Below are positions 48,327-57,731 of a stretch of 64,000 nt of DNA, one piece after another. Each line of letters starts with the position of its first letter. Position 1 is the first letter of the stretch. The DNA lies in contig CAMAPO010000003.1 of the NCBI GenBank assembly GCA_945860245.1, positions 41,863 to 105,862 of the forward strand, read 5' to 3'. Made by a program: the position numbers and the translations under genes. The notes beneath the pieces were generated by a model. That model made no database searches. It had not been told where the DNA came from and saw only the letters and a list, made by a program, of their open reading frames with translations. The stretch is from Bifidobacterium breve. GTDB taxonomy: Bacteria; Actinomycetota; Actinomycetes; Nanopelagicales; Nanopelagicaceae.

Positions 48327-49115
48327 ATGAAGAAACTGGATCAGAAGGTGGCTATTGTTACAGGCGCTGCACAAGGCATCGGCCGCGCAATTGCAGATGA
48401 ATTAGCACTAGCCGGTGCACACATTGCAGTATTTGATTTAAAACTGGAAGCCGCTCAAGCTGCGGCAGATGAAATTGCACTGTTAGGTGTAACTGCTCGC
48501 GGATATGCGGTTGACGTTTCAAAGTCGAAGGTAGTAGATGCTGCATTTGCCCAAGTCGTTTCAGATTTCGGACATCTGGATATATTGGTCAACAACGCTG
48601 GAATATCAATGGTTGGTCCGCATATAAAGGATCTCACCGATGAAGTTTGGGATTTAAGCCTTGGTGTTATGCAAAGCGGTGTTTTCTACTGCATGCGTGC
48701 AGCAAGTAAGTATTTCCTTCCACAACGTTCGGGCAGCGTAGTTACTATCTCATCCATTCGTGGCTTCTCTTCTAATCCCGGAAGAGTTGCATACTGCGCA
48801 ACGAAGGCTGCAGTCATAATGATGACAAGCGTAGCCGCGGCTGAATGGGCACCGTATGGGGTCCGCGCCAATGCAATCGCACCCGGAGTTCAGCGAACCC
48901 CGATGTGGGATGTTGATGTTGAACTAGGTGTCGTTGATGAAGAGCGCGTATTGAGAGTTACTCCAGCTGGACGCTTAGGAGATCCTAAGGAGGTTGGAAA
49001 GCTGGCAGTGTTTCTCTGTTCTGATGATGCCGAATTCATTAACGGTGACTGCATCACAATCGATGGTGGACTCACAAAGGTTCCAATCGATGGAGTGGTA
49101 ACTCGGCCAGAATGA
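48327..49115 (+). CDS. SDR family oxidoreductase
   Basis: TGAAQGIGRAIA; YCATKAAV. Confidence 0.92.
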   Translation: MKKLDQKVAIVTGAAQGIGRAIADELALAGAHIAVFDLKLEAAQAAADEIALLGVTARGYAVDVSKSKVVDAAFAQVVSDFGHLDILVNNAGISMVGPHIKDLTDEVWDLSLGVMQSGVFYCMRAASKYFLPQRSGSVVTISSIRGFSSNPGRVAYCATKAAVIMMTSVAAAEWAPYGVRANAIAPGVQRTPMWDVDVELGVVDEERVLRVTPAGRLGDPKEVGKLAVFLCSDDAEFINGDCITIDGGLTKVPIDGVVTRPE

Positions 49116-49993
49116 ACCACCACACTCTTGCCACCGAAAAGTTAAGCCTCTCAGTGCTGCCCGAAAACGGCGCAGCAATTACTGATGCGTTATTTTTAGG
49201 GCAGAGTTTTCTTGCTAAACCACCATATCCATCAATTGCGCCTAAACCATTGGGTACAGAGAGCGATTGGGTTGCCGCATGGAACGGTGGCTGGCAACCA
49301 CTTATCCCTAGCGCTGGAGGTCAACATCTTCAGGGAAAACATCCACAAGGTTTTCACGGCAACGCATCGCAGGCGCGTTGGAGCGTCACGGATGCAAATT
49401 CGAACTCTGTCTCTCTCAACTGGAGCGATGAAGACCTTGAGAGCGAACGAGAAATAAATATTTCAGACAATGAGATAACCGTACGATGCTCTTTAGTAAA
49501 TCTGGACAGCAGTCCTCGCCCCGTAATTATTACCGAACATTTGATTTTGGGATCCGACTTTTTAAACTCTGAGATAACTTTCGAGCCGGTGGGCACTGCG
49601 CAATTTAGAGAGTTGGCCTATGACGGTTCGGCAAATGGCGCAGAGTTTGAACCCTGGAAAAACTTTGAGCAATCAGGTTGGTCAAAGGTCAATAAAAATA
49701 CCCCAGCGAGAATGGGTGTCTTTAGCGGTACTTCCTGCATAAAGTTGTGCAATGAACTATACGAAATCGAAATCTCTTGGGATGCAGCTAAGCTGCCATT
49801 TCTTTTGATTTGGGAAGAGATGGGACAGACAACTGAACACCCTTGGGATGGCAAATATTGGGCTTTAGGAATTGAACCTTCCAGCGTTGCAGATGGCGTT
49901 GGTTTAAGCGGTGGACCTGCTTTAACTTTGCAAGTAAATGAGAAATTCGATTGGTCGGTAAATCTAAAGATCCACGAGAGAGAGGGAAAATAA
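49112..49993 (+). CDS. Aldose-1-epimerase-like protein
   Basis: Beta-rich protein, GFHGNASQARW segment, PFLLIWEEMGQTTEHPWDGKYWALGIEPSS. Confidence 0.6.
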   Translation: MNHHTLATEKLSLSVLPENGAAITDALFLGQSFLAKPPYPSIAPKPLGTESDWVAAWNGGWQPLIPSAGGQHLQGKHPQGFHGNASQARWSVTDANSNSVSLNWSDEDLESEREINISDNEITVRCSLVNLDSSPRPVIITEHLILGSDFLNSEITFEPVGTAQFRELAYDGSANGAEFEPWKNFEQSGWSKVNKNTPARMGVFSGTSCIKLCNELYEIEISWDAAKLPFLLIWEEMGQTTEHPWDGKYWALGIEPSSVADGVGLSGGPALTLQVNEKFDWSVNLKIHEREGK

Positions 49994-49994
49994 A

Positions 49995-50480
49995 ATGGCA
50001 ATTCGAGGCGCAGTCCAACACACTGGTTTTACAGTGAGCAACTTAGCGAGATCGGTGGACTTCTATGTTCGCATTCTCGGCTGCAAAGTAATAATGACCC
50101 AAGAAAAAACCGGTGGCTATATAGCAGCGATAGTTGGATACCCCAATGCCAGCTTGAAAATGGCGCATTTGAGTGATCCAGCAGGACACCATGTAATTGA
50201 GCTATTTGAATACCTTGTTCCTGAAATGGTTAAAACTAATCTGGAGCCACGCCTCATAGGTAACGCCCACCTCTGCTTTCTAGTCTCTGATTTAAATGCA
50301 ATTTATGATGCGATAAAAGATGAAGGAATCACTTTTATCTCCGGGCCGGTAGACGTTGATACCGGTGCCAATGCAGGGGGAGCGGGGCTTTATCTAAAGG
50401 ATCCCGATGGAATTATTATGGAAATCTTCCAACCAGGTCCAGGTACCGAGGCTTACAAGCTTTTACACGGAGAGAAATGA
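49995..50480 (+). CDS. VOC superfamily protein
   Basis: QHTGFTVSNLARSVDFYVRILGC ... LYLKDPDGIIMEIFQ. Confidence 0.88.
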   Translation: MAIRGAVQHTGFTVSNLARSVDFYVRILGCKVIMTQEKTGGYIAAIVGYPNASLKMAHLSDPAGHHVIELFEYLVPEMVKTNLEPRLIGNAHLCFLVSDLNAIYDAIKDEGITFISGPVDVDTGANAGGAGLYLKDPDGIIMEIFQPGPGTEAYKLLHGEK

Positions 50481-51220
50481 AGAGCTTTGAAGGAGATGTT
50501 GCCATTGTCACTGGTGGTGCAAATGGAATCGGTAAAGCAACTGCGGAATTACTTTTCGAACTTGGGGCAAAAGTCGTTGCCTTCGATCGCGAGCAGCCAG
50601 CAGGAAAGTCCGGCGTTGAAAATGTGACCATAGATTTAGGCAATCTTCCTAGCCTTGAAGGTGCAGTCTCAGATGTAATTAAAAAATACGGAAGAATTGA
50701 TGTTCTAGTTAACGTCGCCGGTGTTTCAATGCCCAACACAATTCTTGAACTTGAAAACGGCAAATACTTCACGACACTTGATGTCAATCTTCATGCTCCA
50801 GTATTTCTGATGAAGCACGTTGGAAAAATAATGGTTGCACAAAGGTATGGACGAATAGTTAACTTAACCAGCATCCATGGAAAGTTGAGCGAACCAAGCT
50901 CTACGGCATATGACATTAGCAAGGCTGGGTTAGAAGCGGCTACACGAACTGTGGCACTTGAGCTTGCAGAAAATGGCGTGTTGGTCAATGCAGTTGCCCC
51001 AGGATTTGTTGCAACTCGAATGTCAATCGTTGATGGCCAGGATGAACTTGAAAGTGAGTGGTTTAAAAATATTTATATAAAGAATAAGCGCTTGCCGATT
51101 GCGCGTCCTGCACAGCCTATTGAAATTGCTCAGGGGATCGCTTGGTTAGCCAGCAAATCCAATACTTATATGACAGGCCAAACTGTCACCATTGATGGTG
51201 GATTATCGGCTAGGTTCTAA
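50477..51220 (+). CDS. SDR family oxidoreductase
   Basis: TGGANGIGKATA; YDISKAGLE. Confidence 0.9.
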   Translation: MKSFEGDVAIVTGGANGIGKATAELLFELGAKVVAFDREQPAGKSGVENVTIDLGNLPSLEGAVSDVIKKYGRIDVLVNVAGVSMPNTILELENGKYFTTLDVNLHAPVFLMKHVGKIMVAQRYGRIVNLTSIHGKLSEPSSTAYDISKAGLEAATRTVALELAENGVLVNAVAPGFVATRMSIVDGQDELESEWFKNIYIKNKRLPIARPAQPIEIAQGIAWLASKSNTYMTGQTVTIDGGLSARF

Positions 51221-51223
51221 AGA

Positions 51224-52072
51224 ATGAAGCCAGAGATAGTTTTCAAAGGAACCGCATTTCCAGAATCTTTGCGCTGGCATAAAGGTGATTTGTGGTTCTC
51301 AGATATTTTATCTGGGCTCGTATATCGAGGCGATGTCACAACTGGCCAATTACATAAAGAAGCAGAGATATCACCACTGGTATCAGGTTTAGGCTGGTTA
51401 AATTCTGGGGAATTACTTGTTGTGGATTGCGAAAAACGATCTGTAATGCGACAGGATCCAAAGACTGGCCTATCCCTGCACGCAGATTTAAGCAGTCACT
51501 GGGGCTACAACGCCAATGACATGCTCGTTGATGCTGATAACACAGTGTGGGTAGGAACCTATGGTTATAACCCGGAAAGCGACGCTCCAGCACCAGCTGA
51601 GCTAGCTCGCATTGTTAATGGCAAAGTTGACTTTCCAATTGGCGGCCTGGTTTTTGCCAATGGCATTGCTCGCATTAATGCGCAAAAAATCGTTGTTGCA
51701 GAAACTTTCGCAGATCGAATATCCATTATTCAAACCAGTGGCGAGGTAAAACTACTCAAGCAAATAGACCTGCCTAAGAATTCAACGCCCGATGGATTAG
51801 TCGTCGATAATCAAGGCTTTGCTTGGATAGCACTTGCTTATTCCGAAGCCATTCTTCGCGTTAACCTCGAAACCGGCGAGATGGAACGCGCCATCGAACT
51901 ACCAGGCACAGGGGTTTATGACTGCACTTTTGGAGGACCAAACCTCGACATACTGTACGTCGCAACTTCCGATACAGATGAGACACACGTGATGCGAGAT
52001 CTACCCGGCAAGATTCTATCTTTTGATTTATCGCTCACTCATCCAGGAGTTCATGGCTTAGGAAACAAATAG
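51224..52072 (+). CDS. SMP-30/gluconolactonase family protein
   Basis: FPESLRWHKGDLWFSDI; NDMLVDADNTVWVGTYG; PDGLVVDNQGFAWIA. Confidence 0.88.
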   Translation: MKPEIVFKGTAFPESLRWHKGDLWFSDILSGLVYRGDVTTGQLHKEAEISPLVSGLGWLNSGELLVVDCEKRSVMRQDPKTGLSLHADLSSHWGYNANDMLVDADNTVWVGTYGYNPESDAPAPAELARIVNGKVDFPIGGLVFANGIARINAQKIVVAETFADRISIIQTSGEVKLLKQIDLPKNSTPDGLVVDNQGFAWIALAYSEAILRVNLETGEMERAIELPGTGVYDCTFGGPNLDILYVATSDTDETHVMRDLPGKILSFDLSLTHPGVHGLGNK

Positions 52073-52094
52073 AAACAAGTTTGCGACGATATAT

Positions 52095-52316
52095 TTAAGA
52101 TTTAAAGCGCTTAAATAAGCTAACAACCAAGCCAATAACTATCAGAAGTAGCCCTATCGGCACGGAGATCATCAGCAGCCATAGATAACCACCACCACCA
52201 GATCCCTCATCAAACATAGAACCACCGTTAAAGAGTGAGAATAAAAAAGCACAGATAATTGGGAACACAGCAATAAGTAGCCCTGCTCGTACGAGGGTGA
52301 TTGTTTTTGGGCGCAT
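52095..52316 (-). CDS. Small two-TM hypothetical membrane protein
   Basis: 73 aa with two hydrophobic segments. Confidence 0.5.
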   Translation of the reverse strand: MRPKTITLVRAGLLIAVFPIICAFLFSLFNGGSMFDEGSGGGGYLWLLMISVPIGLLLIVIGLVVSLFKRFKS

Positions 52317-52360
52317 GCTGTAAGGGTAGGGGCAAATTCAAAAATATCCACAGAAAAAGA

Positions 52361-52396
52361 AAAAACCTAAATCAGTTTCTTCAACTGACTTAGGTT
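52361..52396 (-). terminator. Minus-strand rho-independent terminator
   Basis: Reverse strand AACCTAAGTCAGTTGAAGAAACTGATTTAGGTTTTTTCTTTTT. Confidence 0.7.
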
Positions 52397-52407
52397 CTGC
52401 CTTGCGT

Positions 52408-52481
52408 ACCGCTGTAGCTCAATGGATAGAGCATCCCCATAACTAAGGGAAGTGTAGCGGGTTCGAATCCCCTCAGCGGTA
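52408..52481 (+). tRNA. tRNA-like gene, isotype unresolved (apparent anticodon AAC by standard numbering)
   Basis: Perfect 7-bp acceptor stem ACCGCTG/CAGCGGT (extends to 11 bp), TAGCTCAATGGATAGAGCA D-arm, GGGTTCGAATCCC T-arm; but C31-A39 and C50-C64 mismatches. Confidence 0.55.
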
Positions 52482-52489
52482 CGCACCAC

Positions 52490-52524
52490 AAAGTGGCCTC
52501 ACGCTAGTTACGTGGGGCCACTTT
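52490..52524 (+). terminator. Hairpin following the tRNA-like gene
   Basis: aaagtggcctcacg-ctagtta-cgtggggccacttt; weak T tract. Confidence 0.5.
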
Positions 52525-52544
52525 GCTTTAACTACTCTGCGTAA

Positions 52545-53027
52545 CTACCCACAACTTATGTTGTGAATATCGGCGAACATATCCGCCTGCCTCCCCGGAC
52601 GCTCCAACACGTAATCACCACAAACCTGGCAAAAGGCGTCGTAGTAATAAACCCCGCGCTCTTCCATCCACTTGTAGTCATATATAAATGCAACAACAAC
52701 CTCACCGAAATCCGGCAACGACCTGTGACCACGCGCGCGATGCGCCGCATCTAGATCCAACTGCGCAAGCCCACCGACTTCGGCCTTGGCCCCCATCGGA
52801 ATTACCAAACCACACGTGCAGTGCCATTCTCTCCCCGCGTAATTTACATATCCCCAATGCCACTTCTGTTCTTGCCAACCTTTCAAATTGGCATAGCGCA
52901 GCCAATTCTTAAAGCGCCCGTACTTTTCCATCGTTCCGCCAGGTGTGTCATTCTGTTTTTGCTTCAACTCGATTAACAACTCAGGAGCAACGCTTACATC
53001 AAGATATTTCTTCTTTGCTTTTGGCAT
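52545..53027 (-). CDS. Hypothetical protein with CxC/CxxC pairs (possible zinc ribbon)
   Basis: EWHCTCGLVIP...DAFCQVCGDYVLERP; no family recognised. Confidence 0.5.
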   Translation of the reverse strand: MPKAKKKYLDVSVAPELLIELKQKQNDTPGGTMEKYGRFKNWLRYANLKGWQEQKWHWGYVNYAGREWHCTCGLVIPMGAKAEVGGLAQLDLDAAHRARGHRSLPDFGEVVVAFIYDYKWMEERGVYYYDAFCQVCGDYVLERPGRQADMFADIHNISCG

Positions 53028-53233
53028 AACAAACACAGTCCTTAATGGACCTCATATTGAGACCCGCTCTTCTGGCGGTGTCATTCATCGCCAGCAGGTC
53101 TTCTCTAGAACCACCGTGCGCGGTTGGCGCGGTTGGTACTAAGCAAGCTAAAGGCTTAACGCTTAGTTCTTGACCTAGGTAAAAGATACATCCAGCCACC
53201 GTCAACTCCGAGTAGCCCAGCCCAAAGCCCACC

Positions 53234-53247
53234 CGAACACCTGTTCG
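53234..53247. promoter_or_regulatory. LexA/SOS-box-like dyad CGAAC-acct-GTTCG
   Basis: Context CCGAACACCTGTTCGA vs actinobacterial consensus TCGAAC-N4-GTTCGA; extended -10 TGCTAAAGT follows at 53255-53263. Confidence 0.5.
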
Positions 53248-53368
53248 AAATCTGTGCTAAAGTCCGCTTCCCCCTAAGGAACCCCCAAGTCACGGCAACG
53301 CCCCTTGTCAGTGACCCTCGGTAACTTTTGCAACTGTCCGAAGCACATTCCCAAAGAAGAAGGAAACG

Positions 53369-54313
53369 GTGAGCGCAGAAAACAACGATGAGAACAAGAC
53401 CCAAGAGCTAGAACTCTGGGAGCGCATGAGTACAACCGAAGGTGCCGAAAGAGCTGAAGTCTTAGATGAACTCAGCCACATCGCATACCGGCGAGATGCT
53501 TTCAACGAATGCTTGCAACTCGTTGATACATCAATCGATATCTACTTCAAACTAGGTATGGATTCACATATTAAAGAACTTATCCACCTCTACGAAGGAA
53601 AAGCATTTTCACTGCGCCACTTAGAACGGCCCGCAGAATCTGCAGATACCTTTGAAGAAATAGCCACGTTGCATCAGATCAATGATGATACAAATGGTTA
53701 TATAAGAGCCAAGCGCGCCGCAGCCTGCGATTGGTATGACGCCAGAGAATGGCAGAAATCACTTGACGGACATATAGCCGCACAAGGTGCAATTGATCCA
53801 GATGCCACACCGATGTCGATGGGGACCGACCTCTTAAATATCGGAACTGCGCAGATTAAATTAAATCTGCACACCGAAGCAATTGCAACTTTCTTAAGCG
53901 CTCGCAAACTATTTAAGGAAGTGAAGAACCCGGAATTCGTTAACTGGGCCGATCAATATCTAGCGATTACATATGCAGTGCTAGAAAATGGCCCAGAAGC
54001 AAAGTTCCACGCCAAGCATTACTTTAACTATTCAAAAGTTGCCGAAGATATGTCAATGGAAGGCTTTGCACGTTATCGCCTTGGCATCGCACATCTACTC
54101 TGCCAGGAGTATGAAGATGCAGAAAGAGAACTAGTCTCAGCCTTAGAACAGCTAACACTCGATGAGAATAAAGATTGGGAAGATATTCTCGGCGCCAATC
54201 AAGCACTAGCCAAAGTGCTCACCGCACTTGGCAAGGAAGAAGAAGCCAACATCCGGCTAGAACGTATCGCCACTATCGCAGAAACGATCTTCGGCGATGC
54301 AGAAGCCGCATAA
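53369..54313 (+). CDS. TPR-like repeat protein
   Basis: Helical repeats, e.g. ALDELSHIAYRRDAFNECLQLVDTSIDIYFKLG; GTG start. Confidence 0.6.
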   Translation: MSAENNDENKTQELELWERMSTTEGAERAEVLDELSHIAYRRDAFNECLQLVDTSIDIYFKLGMDSHIKELIHLYEGKAFSLRHLERPAESADTFEEIATLHQINDDTNGYIRAKRAAACDWYDAREWQKSLDGHIAAQGAIDPDATPMSMGTDLLNIGTAQIKLNLHTEAIATFLSARKLFKEVKNPEFVNWADQYLAITYAVLENGPEAKFHAKHYFNYSKVAEDMSMEGFARYRLGIAHLLCQEYEDAERELVSALEQLTLDENKDWEDILGANQALAKVLTALGKEEEANIRLERIATIAETIFGDAEAA

Positions 54314-54368
54314 CGCGCGTGTCACTGCAGCGGTTGCAATCGCAGCCGCTGCAGTTTTAGACTCCAGG

Positions 54369-54872
54369 ATGAAGAGATTGTTAACAGCAGTCCTGGTATT
54401 TACATTTCTCGCTCTTTCTCCAGCTTCTGCCCATCAGCCTGTATTTCTACTAGATACCGATACAACTGCTGCTAAAGGCCCTTTGTTAGTCGATGGCACA
54501 GTCTCATTTGCCGTGCAGGCATCTTTTGCTAAAGCTGGCCAAAAGAAAGCTTTTCGCGCAGCCCTTAAGGATGGCGATCAACTCGCTGTTCAGTATTTGA
54601 TTATGGATCAACCACCTAGCAATCGTCTTAAGAATAACCTTCTTCCACAAGTGACAATCACCGCACCCGATGGCAAGAAGACAGTTATGAAGATTACCGA
54701 GCGCACCGTGTTTTATGAGAAGTACAGCGGTACTAACTATTTCTATCTATCTCGCCTTGATGCCCCAGCAAAAGCGGGGATCTACTCGTTCGTCATCACC
54801 GCTCGTGCAAAATCCGCGGTTACGATCGCAGTAGGGGAGCAAGAGATACCTGGCGATGTTATTCGCAAGTGA
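54369..54872 (+). CDS. Secreted hypothetical protein
   Basis: Signal peptide MKRLLTAVLVFTFLALSPASAHQ; start at 54369 rather than 54297. Confidence 0.6.
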   Translation: MKRLLTAVLVFTFLALSPASAHQPVFLLDTDTTAAKGPLLVDGTVSFAVQASFAKAGQKKAFRAALKDGDQLAVQYLIMDQPPSNRLKNNLLPQVTITAPDGKKTVMKITERTVFYEKYSGTNYFYLSRLDAPAKAGIYSFVITARAKSAVTIAVGEQEIPGDVIRK

Positions 54873-54918
54873 CTTCCAAACAACTTCTTGAATTTGGGGG
54901 TAAAAAGCCTTGAACCGA

Positions 54919-54931
54919 TGATTAAGAGTTA
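54919..54931 (+). repeat. Left copy of 13-bp direct repeat TGATTAAGAGTTA (putative att core)
   Basis: Exact match to 63734-63746. Confidence 0.6.
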
Positions 54932-55015
54932 TAAGACAGTGAGAATCTGAGTTTGTTTAAAGAAGTAATTGACGGGATTTAGAGCTTTTCCAAGGGGAAA
55001 ATCGGTCGACTTTAT

Positions 55016-56140
55016 TTATGCCAGATCTGCAATATCTCCACCGGGAGTAATTCCCTCTAGTTCACATATCTTCCGCGCCATCTTCAGCGTTATCAAGAGG
55101 TCTTCCTTGCCGGAAATAATGGGATCCTCTTGTTGTTTTCCAGTATGAACTAATTCAGCAAAGGCGGCTAATTCGATTTCAAAATTGGGCTGGTATGACT
55201 TGAAGCTACTCTCGACATGATCTAGACCATTTCGCTGTGTGTGAATGTACTCTGTTGGCACCCTTAAGATATATGGACTATAAAAAATTATGTGATGGCC
55301 CTCTTTCTCATTAACCCAACGAATCTCCTCTTGATACTTTGGGTAGTCCTCAAGATAGAACCAACGGATTGTGACTCGGACTCCATCTAAGGTATGTCCT
55401 AGGATAATAAAGGATTCGCTACGACTCTTCTGTGGCCATCGATCAACATAATCAATTTTCTCGATATGCACATCTAGCGCTCGCAATACGGAGAGTTCGT
55501 GGATTATTGAGCCCATCATTATGTCGTGATATTCGGGACCGAAGGCCTTGGCAGCATCAGCACCTAAGGCATCAACCATCGCCTTTTTGTTTGACTCCTC
55601 TATCTTTGCGAGTGATTCTTTTGATAGCGGAAATGTTTCGAGGTGTGCATCGGTTGTGGCTACTTGGCTATCGCCGCTAGGGTGAAAAACGACCACATCA
55701 ACACTTCTTGGACGACTTTTGATTCGTTCTTGGGCCTTGTAGACAGCCTGATCGAAAGTTTTCATATACCCAAGCATCAATTTACGGCCAGACTTCCGCC
55801 AGGCAGTCTCTATCAAGACCATCTCATCCTGAGAATATGCGAGGGGTTTCTCGCAAAAGACATCTAAACCTGCATCAAGGGCCTGAGCGGCGACCTGCGC
55901 ATGTGCTCCAGAATTCAAGATGAATACCGCGTCGATTTCACCAGATTCATACATTGCAGCGGTCGAGTCAAATACCTTGCTGATAGCAAAACGCTTGGCT
56001 AGCGCATCTGCAGCCGCTCGATTTAGATCTGTGATTGCACGTAAGTCAAAGAGGTCAGTTCGTCGTCGCAAAATTGGTAGATGAACAGATGATGCAATTA
56101 AGCCAGCGCCAACGACACCAATCCGTATTGGTATAGGCAT
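55016..56140 (-). CDS. Gfo/Idh/MocA family oxidoreductase
   Basis: GVVGAGLIASSVHLPIL; GLDVFCEKPLAYS. Confidence 0.92.
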   Translation of the reverse strand: MPIPIRIGVVGAGLIASSVHLPILRRRTDLFDLRAITDLNRAAADALAKRFAISKVFDSTAAMYESGEIDAVFILNSGAHAQVAAQALDAGLDVFCEKPLAYSQDEMVLIETAWRKSGRKLMLGYMKTFDQAVYKAQERIKSRPRSVDVVVFHPSGDSQVATTDAHLETFPLSKESLAKIEESNKKAMVDALGADAAKAFGPEYHDIMMGSIIHELSVLRALDVHIEKIDYVDRWPQKSRSESFIILGHTLDGVRVTIRWFYLEDYPKYQEEIRWVNEKEGHHIIFYSPYILRVPTEYIHTQRNGLDHVESSFKSYQPNFEIELAAFAELVHTGKQQEDPIISGKEDLLITLKMARKICELEGITPGGDIADLA

Positions 56141-56370
56141 GAAAACCTCTGATTCTTCCGAACTTGATCCTTAGAGTAACGGCTACTAACTGCAGGCGCC
56201 ACGGTGATTAGCAGTCTAACTGACGTATTTGGCCCCAGTGGGGTGATTCTAAAAGGTCGCCTGATTCCCTGTGGGTGATGTACTATCGAATTTAGGCATA
56301 CAACCCTCTTCCATATCGAGCTCTTCCCGAATAAAGTGAAGATACAAGCACGCTCAGAGAGGGGCGCAAA

Positions 56371-57726
56371 ATGAAAGCCAAAGTTGTAATCGCATTAATT
56401 GCATTATCTATGACGGTCGCGGGTTGCTCTAGTCCTGGATCAGATAGCGAAAATAGTGCAAATACTACAGAAACAGTAAATCAACCAGTCACTGTTGAAG
56501 AAGTGGCCGCCTTAGGTGATATCACACTCGATGTTTGGGCTGATGCGGGTGAAGAGAAGACAATGAAAATTCTTATACCTAAGTTTGAGGCTATGTATCC
56601 AAATGTAAAGGTTAATCTCACAATTAAAGGCTTTGATGATCTCATGAGCACTGTAGTTCCTGCCTTAGCTGGAGAGGGAGCACCAGATGTGGCTCAAGGT
56701 AATCAAGGTTATGGGGTAGATGGTGCACTAGTTAAAGCAGGGCTCATCAGAAAACTTACTGATGTTGCTGCAGCTTATAAATGGGACAGTGTTTTTAACT
56801 CAGGAGACTTCGGTCAATTTTCCTGGAGTGAGGACGGCTCCCAGTACGGCTCAGGTGAGTTATTTGGAATGAGTCCTGTGGCTGAATTTGTTGGTGTTTT
56901 CTATAACAAGAAGAAATTAACGAAATTGGGTATTTCAGTTCCAACAAGCTTTGATGAATTTGCGGCCGCAGTTGCAGCAGCGAAAAAAGCAGGAGAAACT
57001 CCAATAGTTCTCGGTAACTCTGATCAATGGCCAGCTACGCATGTCTTTGGATTAATGCAAGGTGCATTCACACCCGCATCTGAAACTAAAGACTTTATAA
57101 CTGGAGCAGCAGGATCTTCATTCGTGTCGAAAACAAACGAGACTGCATTAAACACTCTGCGTGACTGGATCAAAAAGGGTTACTTCACTAAGGGTTATGA
57201 TGGAGTGAGCGCTGATGATGCAACTGCTAAGTTTGCGGCTGGCGACGGTGTCTTCTACATGGGTGGTACTTGGTTCGCTGGGACTATTGGTGAGGGACTG
57301 GGCGATGACGCTGGCTTCATTGCAAATCCCGCTGCCGGATCTGGTAAGCGAGCTGGAACAGGTTCATATGGACTTGGTTGGCACATAAGTAGCAAAACTG
57401 ACGCGCTAAGTGCATCAGTTGCATTTTTAGCGATGGTTATGGATGTAGAGACTGCTCAAACTCTGGCCTCCCTTGACCGCATTCCATCTGCAAAGACTTC
57501 TCTTGAAGCAAGCAGTAGTTTGCTAAAGGATATGCAGGATGCTGGGGCGAGTATGTTTGCTGACTCAGGGCTGACTTTCTATCTGGATTGGGCTACTGAC
57601 ACAATGTATGACGTTTACACGTCAAAACTTCAGGAGTTCATGGCAGGTAGAATTGATGCATCGGCAATGATGCAAGCAGTTCAAGATAATTGGAGTAAAT
57701 TCCAAGAATCAAGATCTAAAGCGTAG
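56371..57726 (+). CDS. CUT1-type sugar ABC substrate-binding lipoprotein
   Basis: Lipobox MTVAGCSS; ITLDVWADAGEEKTMKILIPKFEAMYPNVKVNL. Confidence 0.92.
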   Translation: MKAKVVIALIALSMTVAGCSSPGSDSENSANTTETVNQPVTVEEVAALGDITLDVWADAGEEKTMKILIPKFEAMYPNVKVNLTIKGFDDLMSTVVPALAGEGAPDVAQGNQGYGVDGALVKAGLIRKLTDVAAAYKWDSVFNSGDFGQFSWSEDGSQYGSGELFGMSPVAEFVGVFYNKKKLTKLGISVPTSFDEFAAAVAAAKKAGETPIVLGNSDQWPATHVFGLMQGAFTPASETKDFITGAAGSSFVSKTNETALNTLRDWIKKGYFTKGYDGVSADDATAKFAAGDGVFYMGGTWFAGTIGEGLGDDAGFIANPAAGSGKRAGTGSYGLGWHISSKTDALSASVAFLAMVMDVETAQTLASLDRIPSAKTSLEASSSLLKDMQDAGASMFADSGLTFYLDWATDTMYDVYTSKLQEFMAGRIDASAMMQAVQDNWSKFQESRSKA

Positions 57727-57731
57727 TTAGG

